Below, piece by piece: positions 53,003-64,000 of a stretch of 64,000 nt of DNA. Position numbers and translations under genes: made by a program. Source of the DNA: Cercis canadensis (lineage: Eukaryota > Streptophyta > Magnoliopsida > Fabales > Fabaceae); the NCBI GenBank assembly GCA_003255065.1, contig QAOA01001251.1, positions 248,001 through 312,000 of the forward strand, given 5' to 3'. The notes below the pieces were generated by a model that saw only the letters and a list, made by a program, of their open reading frames with translations, was not told the DNA's origin and ran no database searches. The first letter of the stretch is position 1; each line of letters opens with the position of its first letter.

Positions 53003-54141
53003 TGTAGAATATATTTACCAGCATTTGAGCACAAGGTAATTGGCTGAGGAAATCACCCTTTGTTTTCTTCCTTTTGCCATCAATATGATTGTTGTAATTT
53101 TCTATGTTTCATCTATAAGGATGAGTTGAGTTGTTGTCCGTGAAGTTATCCGAATAAAAGTAAGTTACGCAGTTCGAAAAATTTATTAGTGCGGATGTAG
53201 TTCTAGTGTGTTTAATAAATGGTGCTTGCGAAGCTACATTCACTTATGCTACTCCCTTTCTTTCCTTTGAACGGAGTTCGTTTTCTCTATCTCCTCCTTT
53301 TTCTTCATTTCTTTTACCTCTTCCCTCACTATGGCACTCTCTCTTTCACTGGATTAAACTCAGACAACAGCTTTGAAGAAACTGTCACTCAGGTGAAGAG
53401 GTATTGCATTTTATTCACAGCGTTTGACAGAAATTTGCTGGATTTGATCGAGTGAGAGCCAATCCGGCGCACTGGTTCAAATCCTTTCCTTATTTCGCGG
53501 ATTGATAGCGAATCCACTCTGGATTCGTGAATCCACCGCACTAGACACGATGCGTTGCTACTTCCAGGCGAATTAGGTGATCTAGCTCCTTTCCCTCCCC
53601 TTTCATGGGGAAAGATAATCTGTGGAAAAGATCTTCACTATAGGAAACTATTATACCTGTGGAAAACAAGAAGGGAAAAAAAGAAAAGACAGAGAGAGAG
53701 GGACAGAATAACAAAAGAAAAATCATGTTAAGCAAAGTACTTTTGTCATGAATATACTACATGAATCTAAAACAGCAACCTGCGTCCACTGAGGACAAGT
53801 AAACAGGCCAGACTACATCTGCCAATATTTAAACCCATGATTATTAATATATTTGTATTATATGATCGCGTTTCCTTCCCTTAGGAAGTGTGTGAAAAAA
53901 CATTGAAGAGGTTTGCTCGTGTTTTCATGTTTTTTTAGTTATAAGGGATGTAGATACTGAAACAGGGGACAGTTAATCGCGCGCGAAGCCGCGAAGAGAG
54001 AGAGAGAGAGAGCGGCTTAGGTGGCTACTCAGTCACTGCAGGAATCTCCAGGTGTCAGATCGAATAAAAGACATTTAAAATACGGAGTCCTATAATGGCA
54101 ACACGCACAAGCAGAGCAGTGCAGTGCAGTAACGAGCAAAA
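53003..54141. other. Spacer between the tandem MFS genes
   Basis: This holds the 3' UTR of copy 1 and the promoter of copy 2. A short hairpin, GAATCC-ACTCT-GGATTC, lies near 53513. A (GA)n tract ends at about 54012, some 130 bp before the copy 2 ATG. A 78-codon frame at 53219-53455 lacks any domain. No gene is seen. Confidence 0.6.
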
Positions 54142-56278
54142 ATGGAGAGCGTTGACTTCAATTTCGACCTTAATTCCAAATGGGTATCAACGGTAGCCAG
54201 CATATGGATTCAGTGTACGAGTGGCTCCCTTTACACTTTCTCCATCTACTCCCAAACCCTCAAGTCCACTCAGCACTACGATCAATCAACTCTCGACATC
54301 GTCTCCGTTTTCAAGGATATCGGAGGCAACTCCGGCGTCTTCGCTGGTTTTCTTTATGATTTCGTTGCCCACCACAGACGAACTGGGCCTTGGGCGGTCC
54401 ACCTTGTTGGTGCAGCACTAAGCTTTTTCGGCTATTTACTCGTGTGGACGGCCGTCACCGGCGTCATTCCTCGGCCGCCGGTGCCGTTAATGTGCTTGTT
54501 CATGTTCGTGACCGCTCATGCTCAGACCTACTTCAACACTTCTAATGTTGTCACCGGCGTAAGGAACTTCCCTAATTATAGTGGAACTATTGTGGGCATT
54601 TTAAAGGTAACTTTTTCTTTTCCCCCTATTCTTTCGTTTGCAAGATTTTTCATTAGGAAGTGTGTTGTATGGATTTCTTGTACATATAATATTATTACAC
54701 TTAAGAAGCGGTTGTTTTCTAATATAAGTGTGCATCTTAAGGAATGGTATAATGCTCTGCTGACTTGTCCGGAAGTTGTAAATTATGGTACTTTAGCTTA
54801 TGGGATCACAGAATGTATGAATTTTATAGATGAATTGTTACCAAGTTCACATGTTTTATGACTTCTCTGCTTCCTGTTTTGAGAATTGTGATCAAAGACT
54901 GTGGATACCAGAAAGCAATTTTCATTTGATAGGCCTTCCCAAAATCTGCTATCTGGTTATTCTGAACTAAGTATTGGGATGTACATTGGAGTGATAATAT
55001 CCCACTCCCACATTTACTTGACAGTATCCCTCTGTTTTATTTCTTGGTATCTTGTGTGGTGTTCAACTTTGGCCTCGGAATTTCTCTGTGTCTTGCTAGG
55101 GATTTGTTGGTCTCAGCGGAGCAATAATGATCCAAGCCTATCGGACAATATTCAACAACAAACCTACAACATATCTTCTGATGTTAGCACTCTTACCAAC
55201 TATAAATACTTTGTTGTTTATGTGGTTTGTCAGAATCCACAACACTCATGAGGGAGATGAGGGGAAGTATCTAAATATTTTTTCATTGGTAGCTCTACTA
55301 GTTGCTGTTTATCTTATGGCTATTATAATCCTTGAGAACATCCTTAGGCTGCAATTATTGGTCCGCATCTTTGTATTTGTCGTGCTTATACTGTTGCTAG
55401 CCTCGCCTCTTTACATTGCATTTGAAGCCAAGAAAAGGAGCTCCAATAGTTCTTCGCATAGTTTACTTGATGAGGGATCCCAACTAATTGTTGAAGCAGG
55501 CCACCAGGATACTGAGAAGATGGATGTAAGACAAGATTCTGCTGAATACCCTATTTTCAGTGATACAGATCCAGAGATGGATGCTAACAATCAGAGGGCT
55601 TTGCAACTGGGAGTAAACCAGAATCTGTTCCAAGCCATGCAAACTGTGAACTTTTGGATTTTGTTTGTTTCAATGGCATGTGGTATGGGATCAGGACTTG
55701 CAACAGTTAATAATATTGGTCAAGTTGGAGGATCCCTTGGTTATACGAACCATGAGACAGGTACCTTGGTTTCTTTATGGAGTATATGGAATTTTCTTGG
55801 CCGTTTTGGAGCTGGTTATGTATCAGATTATTTCTTACACAGAAGAGGGTGGGCTAGACCTTTATTTATGGTTATCACTCTAATGATCATGAGCATTGGC
55901 CATGTGGTCATTGCTTCTGGTCTGCCTGGTGCTCTATATGCTGGTTCAATATTGGTGGGTGTTTGTTATGGCTCTCAGTGGTCCCTAATGCCCACAATCA
56001 CTTCTGAAATATTTGGCGTGAGACATTTGGGCAGCATATTCAACGCCATTACTATAGCAAATCCTGTTGGAACGTATATATTCTCCGTAAGAGTAGTTGG
56101 GTATATATATGACAAAGAAGCATCAGAAATGAATACATGCACCGGAACTCATTGTTTTATGTTATCTTTCCTGATAATGGCATCTGCTACCGTTTTGGGT
56201 TCTTTGACAGCTTCAGTTTTGTTTTTCCGAACAAAAAGCTTCTATGGTCAGGTTATACTCAGAAGACTAAGGAGATGA
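54142..56278 (+). CDS. Nodulin-like / MFS transporter, copy 2
   Basis: Two exons (54142-54606 and 55100-56278) around a 493-bp phase-0 intron give 547 aa. The intron falls at the same place as in copy 1, right after GTIVGI(L/M)K. The same landmarks are present: SIWIQCTSGSLYTF, NTSNVVTGVRNFPNYSG, SLWSIWNFLGRFGAGYVSDY and GSQWSLMPTITSEIFGVRHLG. The central hydrophilic loop is very different from that of copy 1, so the copies are not recent. Order, strand and shared intron show a tandem duplication. The substrate is unknown. The frame also runs open into the intron for about 85 codons; this was not taken as coding because exon 2 continues the family sequence exactly. Confidence 0.93.
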
Positions 56279-56280
56279 GA

Positions 56281-56442
56281 CACCAGTATGCTGTGAGGGA
56301 ATAGTGAATTTGTTGCTGTTCTGTGAGTTGAAGGTAATTTCTTTGCTTTTTTTTTTTTTTAATTTTTTTTATCGGGCTTTATTTGTCTACATCTGTCTGT
56401 ACTCATTTGCTCTCTTAGTCCCAGTCTGATCACAATTTGAAT
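56281..56442. repeat. Direct repeat, copy A, in the 3' UTR of MFS copy 2
   Basis: These 162 bp begin two bases after the MFS copy 2 stop and recur at 56444-56604. The copies differ only in poly-T run length. The pattern is that of an unmerged contig overlap. Confidence 0.92.
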
Positions 56443-56443
56443 N
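56443..56443. other. Single-N assembly join
   Basis: One N lies between two near-identical 162/161-bp copies of the MFS copy 2 3' UTR. Confidence 0.9.
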
Positions 56444-56604
56444 CACCAGTATGCTGTGAGGGAATAGTGAATTTGTTGCTGTTCTGTGAGTTGAAGGTAA
56501 TTTCTTTGCTTTTTTTTTTTTAATTTTTTTTTATCGGGCTTTATTTGTCTACATCTGTCTGTACTCATTTGCTCTCTTAGTCCCAGTCTGATCACAATTT
56601 GAAT
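56444..56604. repeat. Direct repeat, copy B
   Basis: This second copy of the MFS copy 2 3' UTR segment continues into the unique downstream sequence. Confidence 0.92.
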
Positions 56605-58142
56605 GAGGTTGCACACTATCTTTTTGGTGCGATTTCTGCTTCTTTGTACATTAGCAAAAATTCTGGGGAAAACTCATTTATGCCGTTTGGAACTTGAAAG
56701 TTAAGTTTGTATCGTCTTGATCACATACAATTAGAATTTTCTGAAGAGGCTTTCTGTGCTTGCAGTTAGCAGCTGTGGGTAAGTGGTGACGTTGTTTGAA
56801 TAGGTGGTATATGGCGAGAAGTAGGCATAATGCTGTGAATAACCTTTTCTATAAAAACTATGATTGGTGAACTTTTGGAGGTTGCCAGACAGAACATAAG
56901 TCTACAAATGCAAGTGCTGTATTTGAGCCTATATTTAAATGTATATATCATTAGGAAACTGAGGTTGATTTGTTTCAGCTTTGTCTCTTAATTTATATGC
57001 CCTGTTGATATAAAAAAAAAAAAGTGCCCTGTATATGGTTGTAGTTCAGGATGTTCCTTTCTGTAAGTTATCGAGGTATCCTGTCTCATAAATAATTGCT
57101 TTTGCGGTTGATTATGTCTATCCATGTGCACATGTGCTACAGTTTATTACTGAGGGATGAAACAGGAAAAAGAAAGATCTTGTGCTACAGTTTAGAGTTT
57201 AGAATTTGTTGACTGCTGTGAATGATTATGATGAGTAACTACTTAATTGTTAAATGGAAGATCTTTCCCCAAAACAACTCTCTCTCTTTCCCCAAACAAA
57301 TTTAATTTATTGATGGAATTAGAAGTACATAGTATAATTGTAATGTTTCCCAGAGAAAATGCGCATAACTTGATGGCGAAGGGAGAATTTACCTGACTCC
57401 AGACCAACATTTCCTAAATAGCGAAGAAATAATTTGATTCTAAGTTTCCGCCGTCTGCTTTCATTGCTACCATCTTTTTCTTGATTTTATTTACTCTGTT
57501 TATTCTATCCAATAAAATTTCTTAGATTGTAAAACGAAGGAAATTTCCCATTATGTTATGAGAATGTGTCAAAAAATATATTTAAAGTTTATCAAAAAAT
57601 TTATTAAATTTTTTTGACTATGTTAAATTTAAATTTTATTAAGATTTTCATGTTTTAATCCCATAAATAGGAAAGGCTATTTAGCTTAAAAAAAAAAAAA
57701 CCGCAAAGGCTACGCGTGGGCCTAGATGTAGGCCTAGGCCCAACAAGAGGTAAAGGCGGTCTTTGGGCCCGGTTCGAATTTAATCGTAATTGGAAAGGAT
57801 CTCAACGCTAATCCATCAAAGAGAAGGGAGTCGATCAGAATTTTACAGAAAAAAAAATAATAATAAGGGAGACGATCTGAAATTAAACAGTATGGGAATA
57901 TCCGTGAATGGATCATAGGCTGATGGTGTTGTTGGGCTTCGAGTTCGACCATCGTTTCATTTCGTCCTTGTCTAGCTCTCTGACTCTCGTCTCTCTGTTC
58001 CTGCGCGGATTGAAATCGGAGTAGAAGAAGAAGAAGAAGAAGAGGGAGGAAAAAGAAACGGGAAAGGTAATTGGATAAAGAGTCAGAAGCGAACAAATTA
58101 TAGAAGAAGGACCTTCTGAGAGATAGAGCTTTACTGTTCAAA
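56605..58142. other. Intergenic DNA and ELF5 5' region
   Basis: No gene is seen in 56605-57700. From about 57940 to 58142 the sequence becomes purine-rich with a (GAA)n run (about 58026-58042), which is probably the leader of the ELF5-like transcript. Confidence 0.55.
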
Positions 58143-61100
58143 ATGAAGACGACGAAGGGAGGCAAGGTGATGAACCCCACCGATGCTTACCGAAAGGAGC
58201 TTCGTAAGAAGGAATTGAAAAGGGTAATTACTTTTGGCAGCTACGCTTTTTCTCTTGGCTTTTAATAGTACTCTTTTTTTTTATTTTTTTATTATCACTC
58301 GTTTGTAAGAATTTTGTTGAGCTTATCGCTAATCCCTAATTTATGCTTTAGGAAGTTTGCAAGTACTGATAGATGTTTATAAAAAGAAATGGTAGCCTTA
58401 TTGCCTTGGTCATTCTTAGGAAGTTAGCATTGCTGCACATTTTCTCTTGTCCCTCTTTCGCTCATTCTCTACATGAAACCTTGTTTATATTTTTTTTTCT
58501 GCAAACCATTCAGTGTGAAAATGAGATTATTGGATTTGGATGCTTTTGTTTGAAATGCAGTTTGAACTACCTTTATCAATCGTAAATGATGAAATCTACC
58601 CTTGCATATTAGTACTTGACATAGTTGTCTAAATGAAAATATCTGGTCAGGAATTGAAGTTCTGTTGGTTTATAACATGAAGGGGAAAGTACCTTTTAGA
58701 GAAAATCTTAGAAATCTGTATGATCTGGGTCTGATATAATTTTTTTGCTGCACGATATACACTTGAAAAGGATGATTGGTGAGTGGTGGCTGATAACAAC
58801 TTCCAATAAATGATAGTCACTGCCTAATTCTGTTGTCATCTGTGGGTGGTGGCAGCAGGTCATGGGTCGTTATTACTAATATGTAGTGAATTAGTGATAT
58901 TTTTCCGGTGACATGACTTGCCTCCTTTTAAAAAGAGGAGACTATTCTTTTGCTGTGTGAATTGCTATTTTCCATTGAGGAGGTTCTGAACCAATTTCTT
59001 GAAGATGCTAATAGTTTTCTAGAAGAAACTATTTCAATAAATAGATGTAGTTTTATTTATTAATATTTCTGTTTGCCTTCAAAAATAGACATTTTGGTTT
59101 TATTAACGTTATTACAAACAACATGTGCAACATTATTGCGTGTCTTTGCCTTTTCTTTTTCCCCTCCTTTCCTTTTTCTGTTTCCTTTGTATTTTGTTTT
59201 GCATCTTCTGTGTGTTCTTGAAGAGTTTAACTCATGCTTGTATCCTTTTCTTCTGCTTAACAGAACAAGAAAGAGAGAAAGAAGGTGAGGGAAGTGGGGA
59301 TTTTGAAGAAGGACCCTGAACAACTTAAGAAGCAAATTGAGAACTTGGAGATGATGAGTAAGTCATGCTTTAACAAGATTTTGTATCTAATGGTTGAGTA
59401 CTTTCTGTTTTATCTGTTTCACTGAAGGGCTCCAACCCCTTTATTTCTTAACTTGCGACATGTCTATGGAGCATGGAGGAAGGACTATTTGTACCCATAT
59501 TTTTTTCTTGATTTCTCCATTTAGGTTTTATAATTTTTAGATGAATCTCGTAATCTGTGAAGTTGGTAGATCGATCTGCAGCGAGTGTCAACAACTGTTG
59601 AAATTTCCATAAGAATCATGACTATATAGTGATGAAAGTAAACTAATTAACAAGCTATGCACAATATGTTACAGCAGCATAGTATCAAAAAGACAAAAAC
59701 TACAACTTAAAAGTCCGTGAAAGTGGAGAATTAAACAAGCATTTAATTGCGTTGAATAGAAAGGCTTTACTGGGAACTCCTTTCATATTCTACAAAAGAA
59801 ATTGCCTGTATCCTGGAAAAGATATCCCTTTTTCTCCACAAATTTTATGGAGCATGGACAATGTACATGTGTTCTGTGATATGAGACTCAAACAGTTGTA
59901 CATTAGCAAATGCATACAGGCTATGAAACTATATAGTATTAGTGCATATACAATGACTATTTGACCATGTACACAATTACCATTATATGGTAGTGATATT
60001 AGGGTTGAGGTGCACTGGTGATTTGTTTGGTTTTCTGGGTTTATTTCTAGAAAGGTAATGGAGCATGTGTGGTTAGGATAACTTGGTTCTTTAGGTTGTC
60101 TTATTGCGGTCTGATGATATGGAGCAGTTAGCTCACTAGATTTGTTTCCCTGGTATACATGTTAACATAAATTAAGTATTATGTCTTTTGGAAACTTTTA
60201 CCTGTACTGTTCATTGTTGGTTGTGGCAGAGGCTGATGGTGCTTTGGATAAAGCCAGAAAGCACAAGAAGAGACAGCTACAAGACACACTTAACCTTGTT
60301 ATAAAGAAGAGGAGGGTAATAACAATATATTATTTGTTTTCTTATTGTTGGACCACTTTACCAACTCTGGTAATCCATAATCACTTTGCTTATTGTTGTT
60401 ATGCAGTTTCTTTTCTTACAAAAGTTGAGAAGTAATTACTAGATTTCTAGGTCAACATCCAAGCGGTTTTGTCTCTATGACTTATCTTAGATACTGGGAA
60501 GACTTTTGGTGAGATTTAATATCAAACTCCTTTCCCATATCTGAAGAAGAAATAAGAAGAAAAGGAAAATGTATGTGGGTGCTCAGATGAATGAGGGTGA
60601 GTTTATAATAAAGAGCATGGCAGAAATGGAATACTGTCAATGAATGGAAAGTAGTCATTACATTGTAACTCGGAGCAGCATCGACCAATGTGCCTGTTAT
60701 GATGCAAAATACTTTTTTGGTTCTTTATCTTCTTTAGCCTCTTCTTCTTCTTTGTGATTAAAAATCATATTGTATTGTCATGGATAGAGTGATTGCTGTT
60801 TTCATGCCACTGAAAACCAGTTGTAACAAGCACATTGGTCGAATGTACCATTCAGTGTAGTTGAAGGGCCCTCTTGGGGTTGTTACAATGTGTAAGTGGT
60901 AGTATTAGTTTATCCTTTTTCAGGCCAATATAAAACTTCTGAGTTGGGAGCCCCAAATCTAATTATTGCATCATGGGCTTTACATGGGTTGACTTAATGG
61001 GTCACTTAATTCAGAGTCAGATTTCGGAGTTTAGACCTAAAACGCACCCACTCTCTTGACTGTGATTTAAGTCTTAAATGGTAAGAGGAAAAACAATAAT

Positions 61101-63449
61101 TATTTGGGATAGTCATGAACGACTATTGCTAATAGTCAAGCAGAAGCTGCCTGGAGATTCTCTTTCTTTTGTATCATAATCTCTTTATAGTTAGTAGAGG
61201 ACTTTATAAAATTTCAGTCTCTAGATCCTCCATTGCATGCTATAACTGTTTGGTTTAGTAATTTCTTCAAACAGTTATTTTTGATAGTCTAAATCTTCTC
61301 TTTCTTGGACAGGAATATGAAGATAAAATGAAGGAGAAGGGGGAAACCCCTGTTATGTTCAGGTGAGGATGTCTCATCAGATATTTTCAAAGATTAATTT
61401 AATTCTAATTCAGTTTGTTTAGTTTACAAATTATATTATTTTTTTTGGCAGTCATTTAGGGCCTCCTCGAAGAAGAACAACTGCAGAGGAAGAAGAGAGA
61501 GTTAAGCACCCAAAGCCTGAGGTAGGATTTGAGTTGTTTGTGTAGTTTTTTTTTTCTCTATTTTTTTCCATTATCCAAAAATAAAAAACTGGACTTGTGG
61601 GAGCTGTTATAAACGTTTTTGATTTATTGTTAACATTTTACTGATTTTTTTGACAGGACTCTGTTTACTATCATCCAACACTGAACCCCACTGGGGCTCC
61701 ACCACCAGGGAAACCTCCCATGTTTAAATCATCAATAGGTATGTTAAGCTTCTTTTTTCGTAGTTGTCTGAATAAAGCATGGATCAAGAAATGATGTAGA
61801 TTTGCAGCACTCTCTCTCTCTCCCTCTCTCTGTCTTATTCAGTCAACATTTCTGTTAAACTGCAGGACCTAGAATTCCCTTGTCTGGTGCTTCATCAAGT
61901 GGTGCTGCATCATCCTCAATGACAGAGTCAGAGGATGATGTATTAGCTGTGCCTCCTCCTCCCCCACCGCCACCACCACCGCCTTTGCCTGATACTAGCG
62001 GTGTGAACTCAGCAGATGGCTCTGTTTTGCCTGTATCTTTGCCTCTACCTCCTCCACCTCCTATGCCTCCAAAGCCTGCTACAACCAATTTTCCTACATC
62101 ATTACCGCCACCTCCACCTCCTGGACCCCCACCTAAAGACCAAGTTGCAAACCGCCCCATACCCCCTCCACCTCCGCCCCTCCAACAATCTCAGCCACCT
62201 CCACCTGGCACCAGTGGAGGTGAAAGGGAGAGAAATCAGTCTGCGTTGTTGGATGATTCATCTTCCAAGGAGCCTGGTCAGGTGAGTTTGTAGTCTAGTT
62301 TAATTGGCTTATGCTTTATCTGCGAGGGGACGAAACTGACAATACGATGGTAATGGCATTGATAAACAAAGAATTCTATTCTTATGATATACAGGAGGTT
62401 AGTGGATACTGTAATGTGGTTGCTAAGTGGGAAATTGTTTACACTTGATGTGTCTAAATTTAAAAACTGGGACTTGCTACAATTCTCCTAAGTTGTTCCT
62501 TCGAGGGCAGTAACATATTCTCTAAAATGTAGGTGCCTCTTCCTCCACCTCCTCCACCAAGTGGGATGCCTCCAAAATCTGCTACTAGTCAGTCAGATGG
62601 TGCTCTGGTTACTGCTGACAACAAGAATTCTCTGGCAGGGCAGGAGATCCCAAAAATGGTTCCCGGGCCACCTCCCCCAAGACAGCAGCCTCCACTTCCG
62701 GGACCTGCACTAATTCCAACTTTACAGCCTGATGTATTACCCCCTGGAATATCTCGTTTCCCACCACCCCCACCGCCTCCTGATATGAGGCCTCCTTTAG
62801 CTGCATCGGGACTCCCAGGTCAAGCACCACCTCCTGGAATGATGGTCCCACTTATTCCAAGGCCACCATATGGTCCTCCACCTGGGCCTCCTCCAATGAT
62901 GAGACCTCCACTTCCACCTGGTCCTCCTCCTAACTTACAGGAAGAGGACCATCTAGTTAGTAGGCCACCTCCCCCTCCTCCTCAGAAACCATCATATGTT
63001 AAATCTGCTGCTTCTACTGTTGTTAAAAGACCACTAGCTCAGCACACTCCAGAGCTTACAGCTATGGTAAGTTGATTTTCTCTTGATTCAATCTCCTTAC
63101 CACCCTAGTCCATTGTCTGTGCTTGGCATGAGAGTAATCATTTTTTTGATCTGAAAGAGTCTACTTCTATTCAGAGCAAGTTACTTTGCTAGAGTATTTA
63201 CAAAGATGCTTTATGTTGCTTTACTAGGTTCCTGCATCTGTTCGGGTTAGAAGAGAGGCTGCATTACCCAAACCAAAACCAAAACAATCGCTGTCAACCT
63301 CTACTACGACGGTGACTGCAACATCAGGGCCAACTGTTGTAAAGCCAGAGTCAGTGAGCTCGTCATCGGCACCTAAAATGCAGAGCATTGATGACTCATA
63401 CATGGCTTTCTTAGAGGACATGAAAGCCCTTGGCGCACTTGATGGTTGA
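58143..63449 (+). CDS. ELF5: ELF5 / WBP11-like proline-rich nuclear protein
   Basis: Nine exons: 58143-58223, 59264-59357, 60230-60315, 61313-61362, 61452-61521, 61657-61738, 61866-62281, 62533-63066 and 63228-63449. All junctions keep frame; the product is 544 aa. The N-terminal 110 residues are highly basic and charged, matching the Wbp11 domain: [19 protein letters not shown], then [19 protein letters not shown] and [19 protein letters not shown]. The central and C-terminal parts are dominated by proline runs (up to 12 in a row near exon 7's start) that can bind WW or SH3 domains. The tail [21 protein letters not shown] ends the protein. Human WBP11 is a spliceosome-associated factor, and Arabidopsis ELF5 is a nuclear protein delaying flowering through FLC. 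The basic N-terminus supports nuclear location. Function here is by homology. Confidence 0.92.
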
Positions 63450-64000
63450 GGTTACTGTAGGAGTCGGGGAAGTAACCAAGTAAAAGAAGGGGAGTCATGC
63501 TCAGCGAGGACAAAGAAAAACACACTTGCTCTTGGATGGACCTGGCGCTATGAGCCACGGGGAGACTTCCTTGTAATATTTGATTCAGATTTAAACGACC
63601 TCAGTTGTTGATATGATGAACTGAGGTTATGTTCTGGAGGGCGGCAAAATAGACAGTACGTAGCAGATTGAAAAATTGTACTAACATTGAATTTGAAGTT
63701 CTAATAATCCTACCTTTTGTTTTTCACCCTTGCACATTTCGCCGTTTCTTTCCTCTCTACTCTGTTCAATCTCCAATAAATCATGTCAGAAAAATACACA
63801 ATAGAAGAAAGAAGAAATAAAAATAAACTACATTAGAAAAAGAAAAGATTATTTAATTTTATGCATAAAGAAATTTTAATTTTTTATATTATATAAAATA
63901 TTTAAAATACTATTTGATGGTATATGATTATTTTTTATTTTTAAACATATTAATCACAGAATAATAATGTATATAAATAAAATAAAAATATAATACCAAA
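63450..64000. other. ELF5 3' UTR and flanking DNA
   Basis: The ELF5 3' UTR probably extends to about 63700-63780, where AATAAA-like sequence (CAATAAATC) occurs. After that the sequence is AT-rich with no gene to the window end. Confidence 0.5.

Noticed and set aside
53471..53490. GGTTCAAATCC, a tRNA B-box-like sequence
   Set aside because: There is no matching A-box, acceptor stem or anticodon arm at the right spacing.
54607..54861. Open extension of MFS copy 2 exon 1 past its donor
   Set aside because: The translated sequence loses the transporter pattern at once, and splicing to 55100 restores it exactly as in copy 1.
61855..62160. Gly-rich 101-codon frame on the minus strand
   Set aside because: It is the complement of the ELF5 proline-codon runs in exon 7 and has no independent support.

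Overview
The window is nuclear DNA of a eudicot plant. It holds AT-rich intergenic DNA, GT-AG introns and nine plant-specific protein genes. The species cannot be named from the sequence. Five single-N joins, each flanked by near-identical direct repeats, suggest a draft assembly of a heterozygous, possibly woody and outcrossing, genome; that is an inference. No rRNA, tRNA, CRISPR or viral gene was seen, and no new biological system could be supported.

Layout. Minus strand, 482-2765: a type II (DnaJB-like) J-protein. Minus strand, 5029-9157: a calcium-dependent protein kinase of the CPK10/CPK30 group. 9.2-17.1 kb: gene-free DNA with several small transposons, including three nested inside one another. 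Plus strand, 18098-20725: a PPR-SMR protein. Plus strand, 23166-31504: a large USP-like deubiquitinase with DUF627/DUF629 regions. Plus strand, 33951-34953: an LBD22/LBD27-type LOB-domain factor. Minus strand, 36776-45409: a BRUTUS-LIKE (BTSL) hemerythrin/RING E3 ligase. 45.4-50.6 kb: gene-free. Plus strand, 50598-53002 and 54142-56278: two tandem Nodulin-like/MFS transporters. Plus strand, 58143-63449: an ELF5/WBP11-like proline-rich nuclear protein.

All nine gene models were assembled by hand from splice sites. Every junction keeps frame, and predicted protein lengths are 337, 547, 875, 1642, 274, 1255, 562, 547 and 544 aa. The genes are not an operon and share no single pathway. The CPK - PPR-SMR - BTSL - Nodulin-like order resembles, from memory, two duplicated Arabidopsis chromosome 1 segments (around At1g18890-18940 and At1g74740-74780), so this is probably an ancestral eudicot gene block.

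The less ordinary material lies outside the exons: a miniature LTR retrotransposon (TRIM) with primer-binding site and 5-bp target duplication in a BTSL intron, a nested transposon stack ending at a haplotype-like join, a 400-bp foldback element, a 201-bp MITE with exact 8-bp target duplication, and three perfect CACGTG G-boxes within 129 bp upstream of BTSL.
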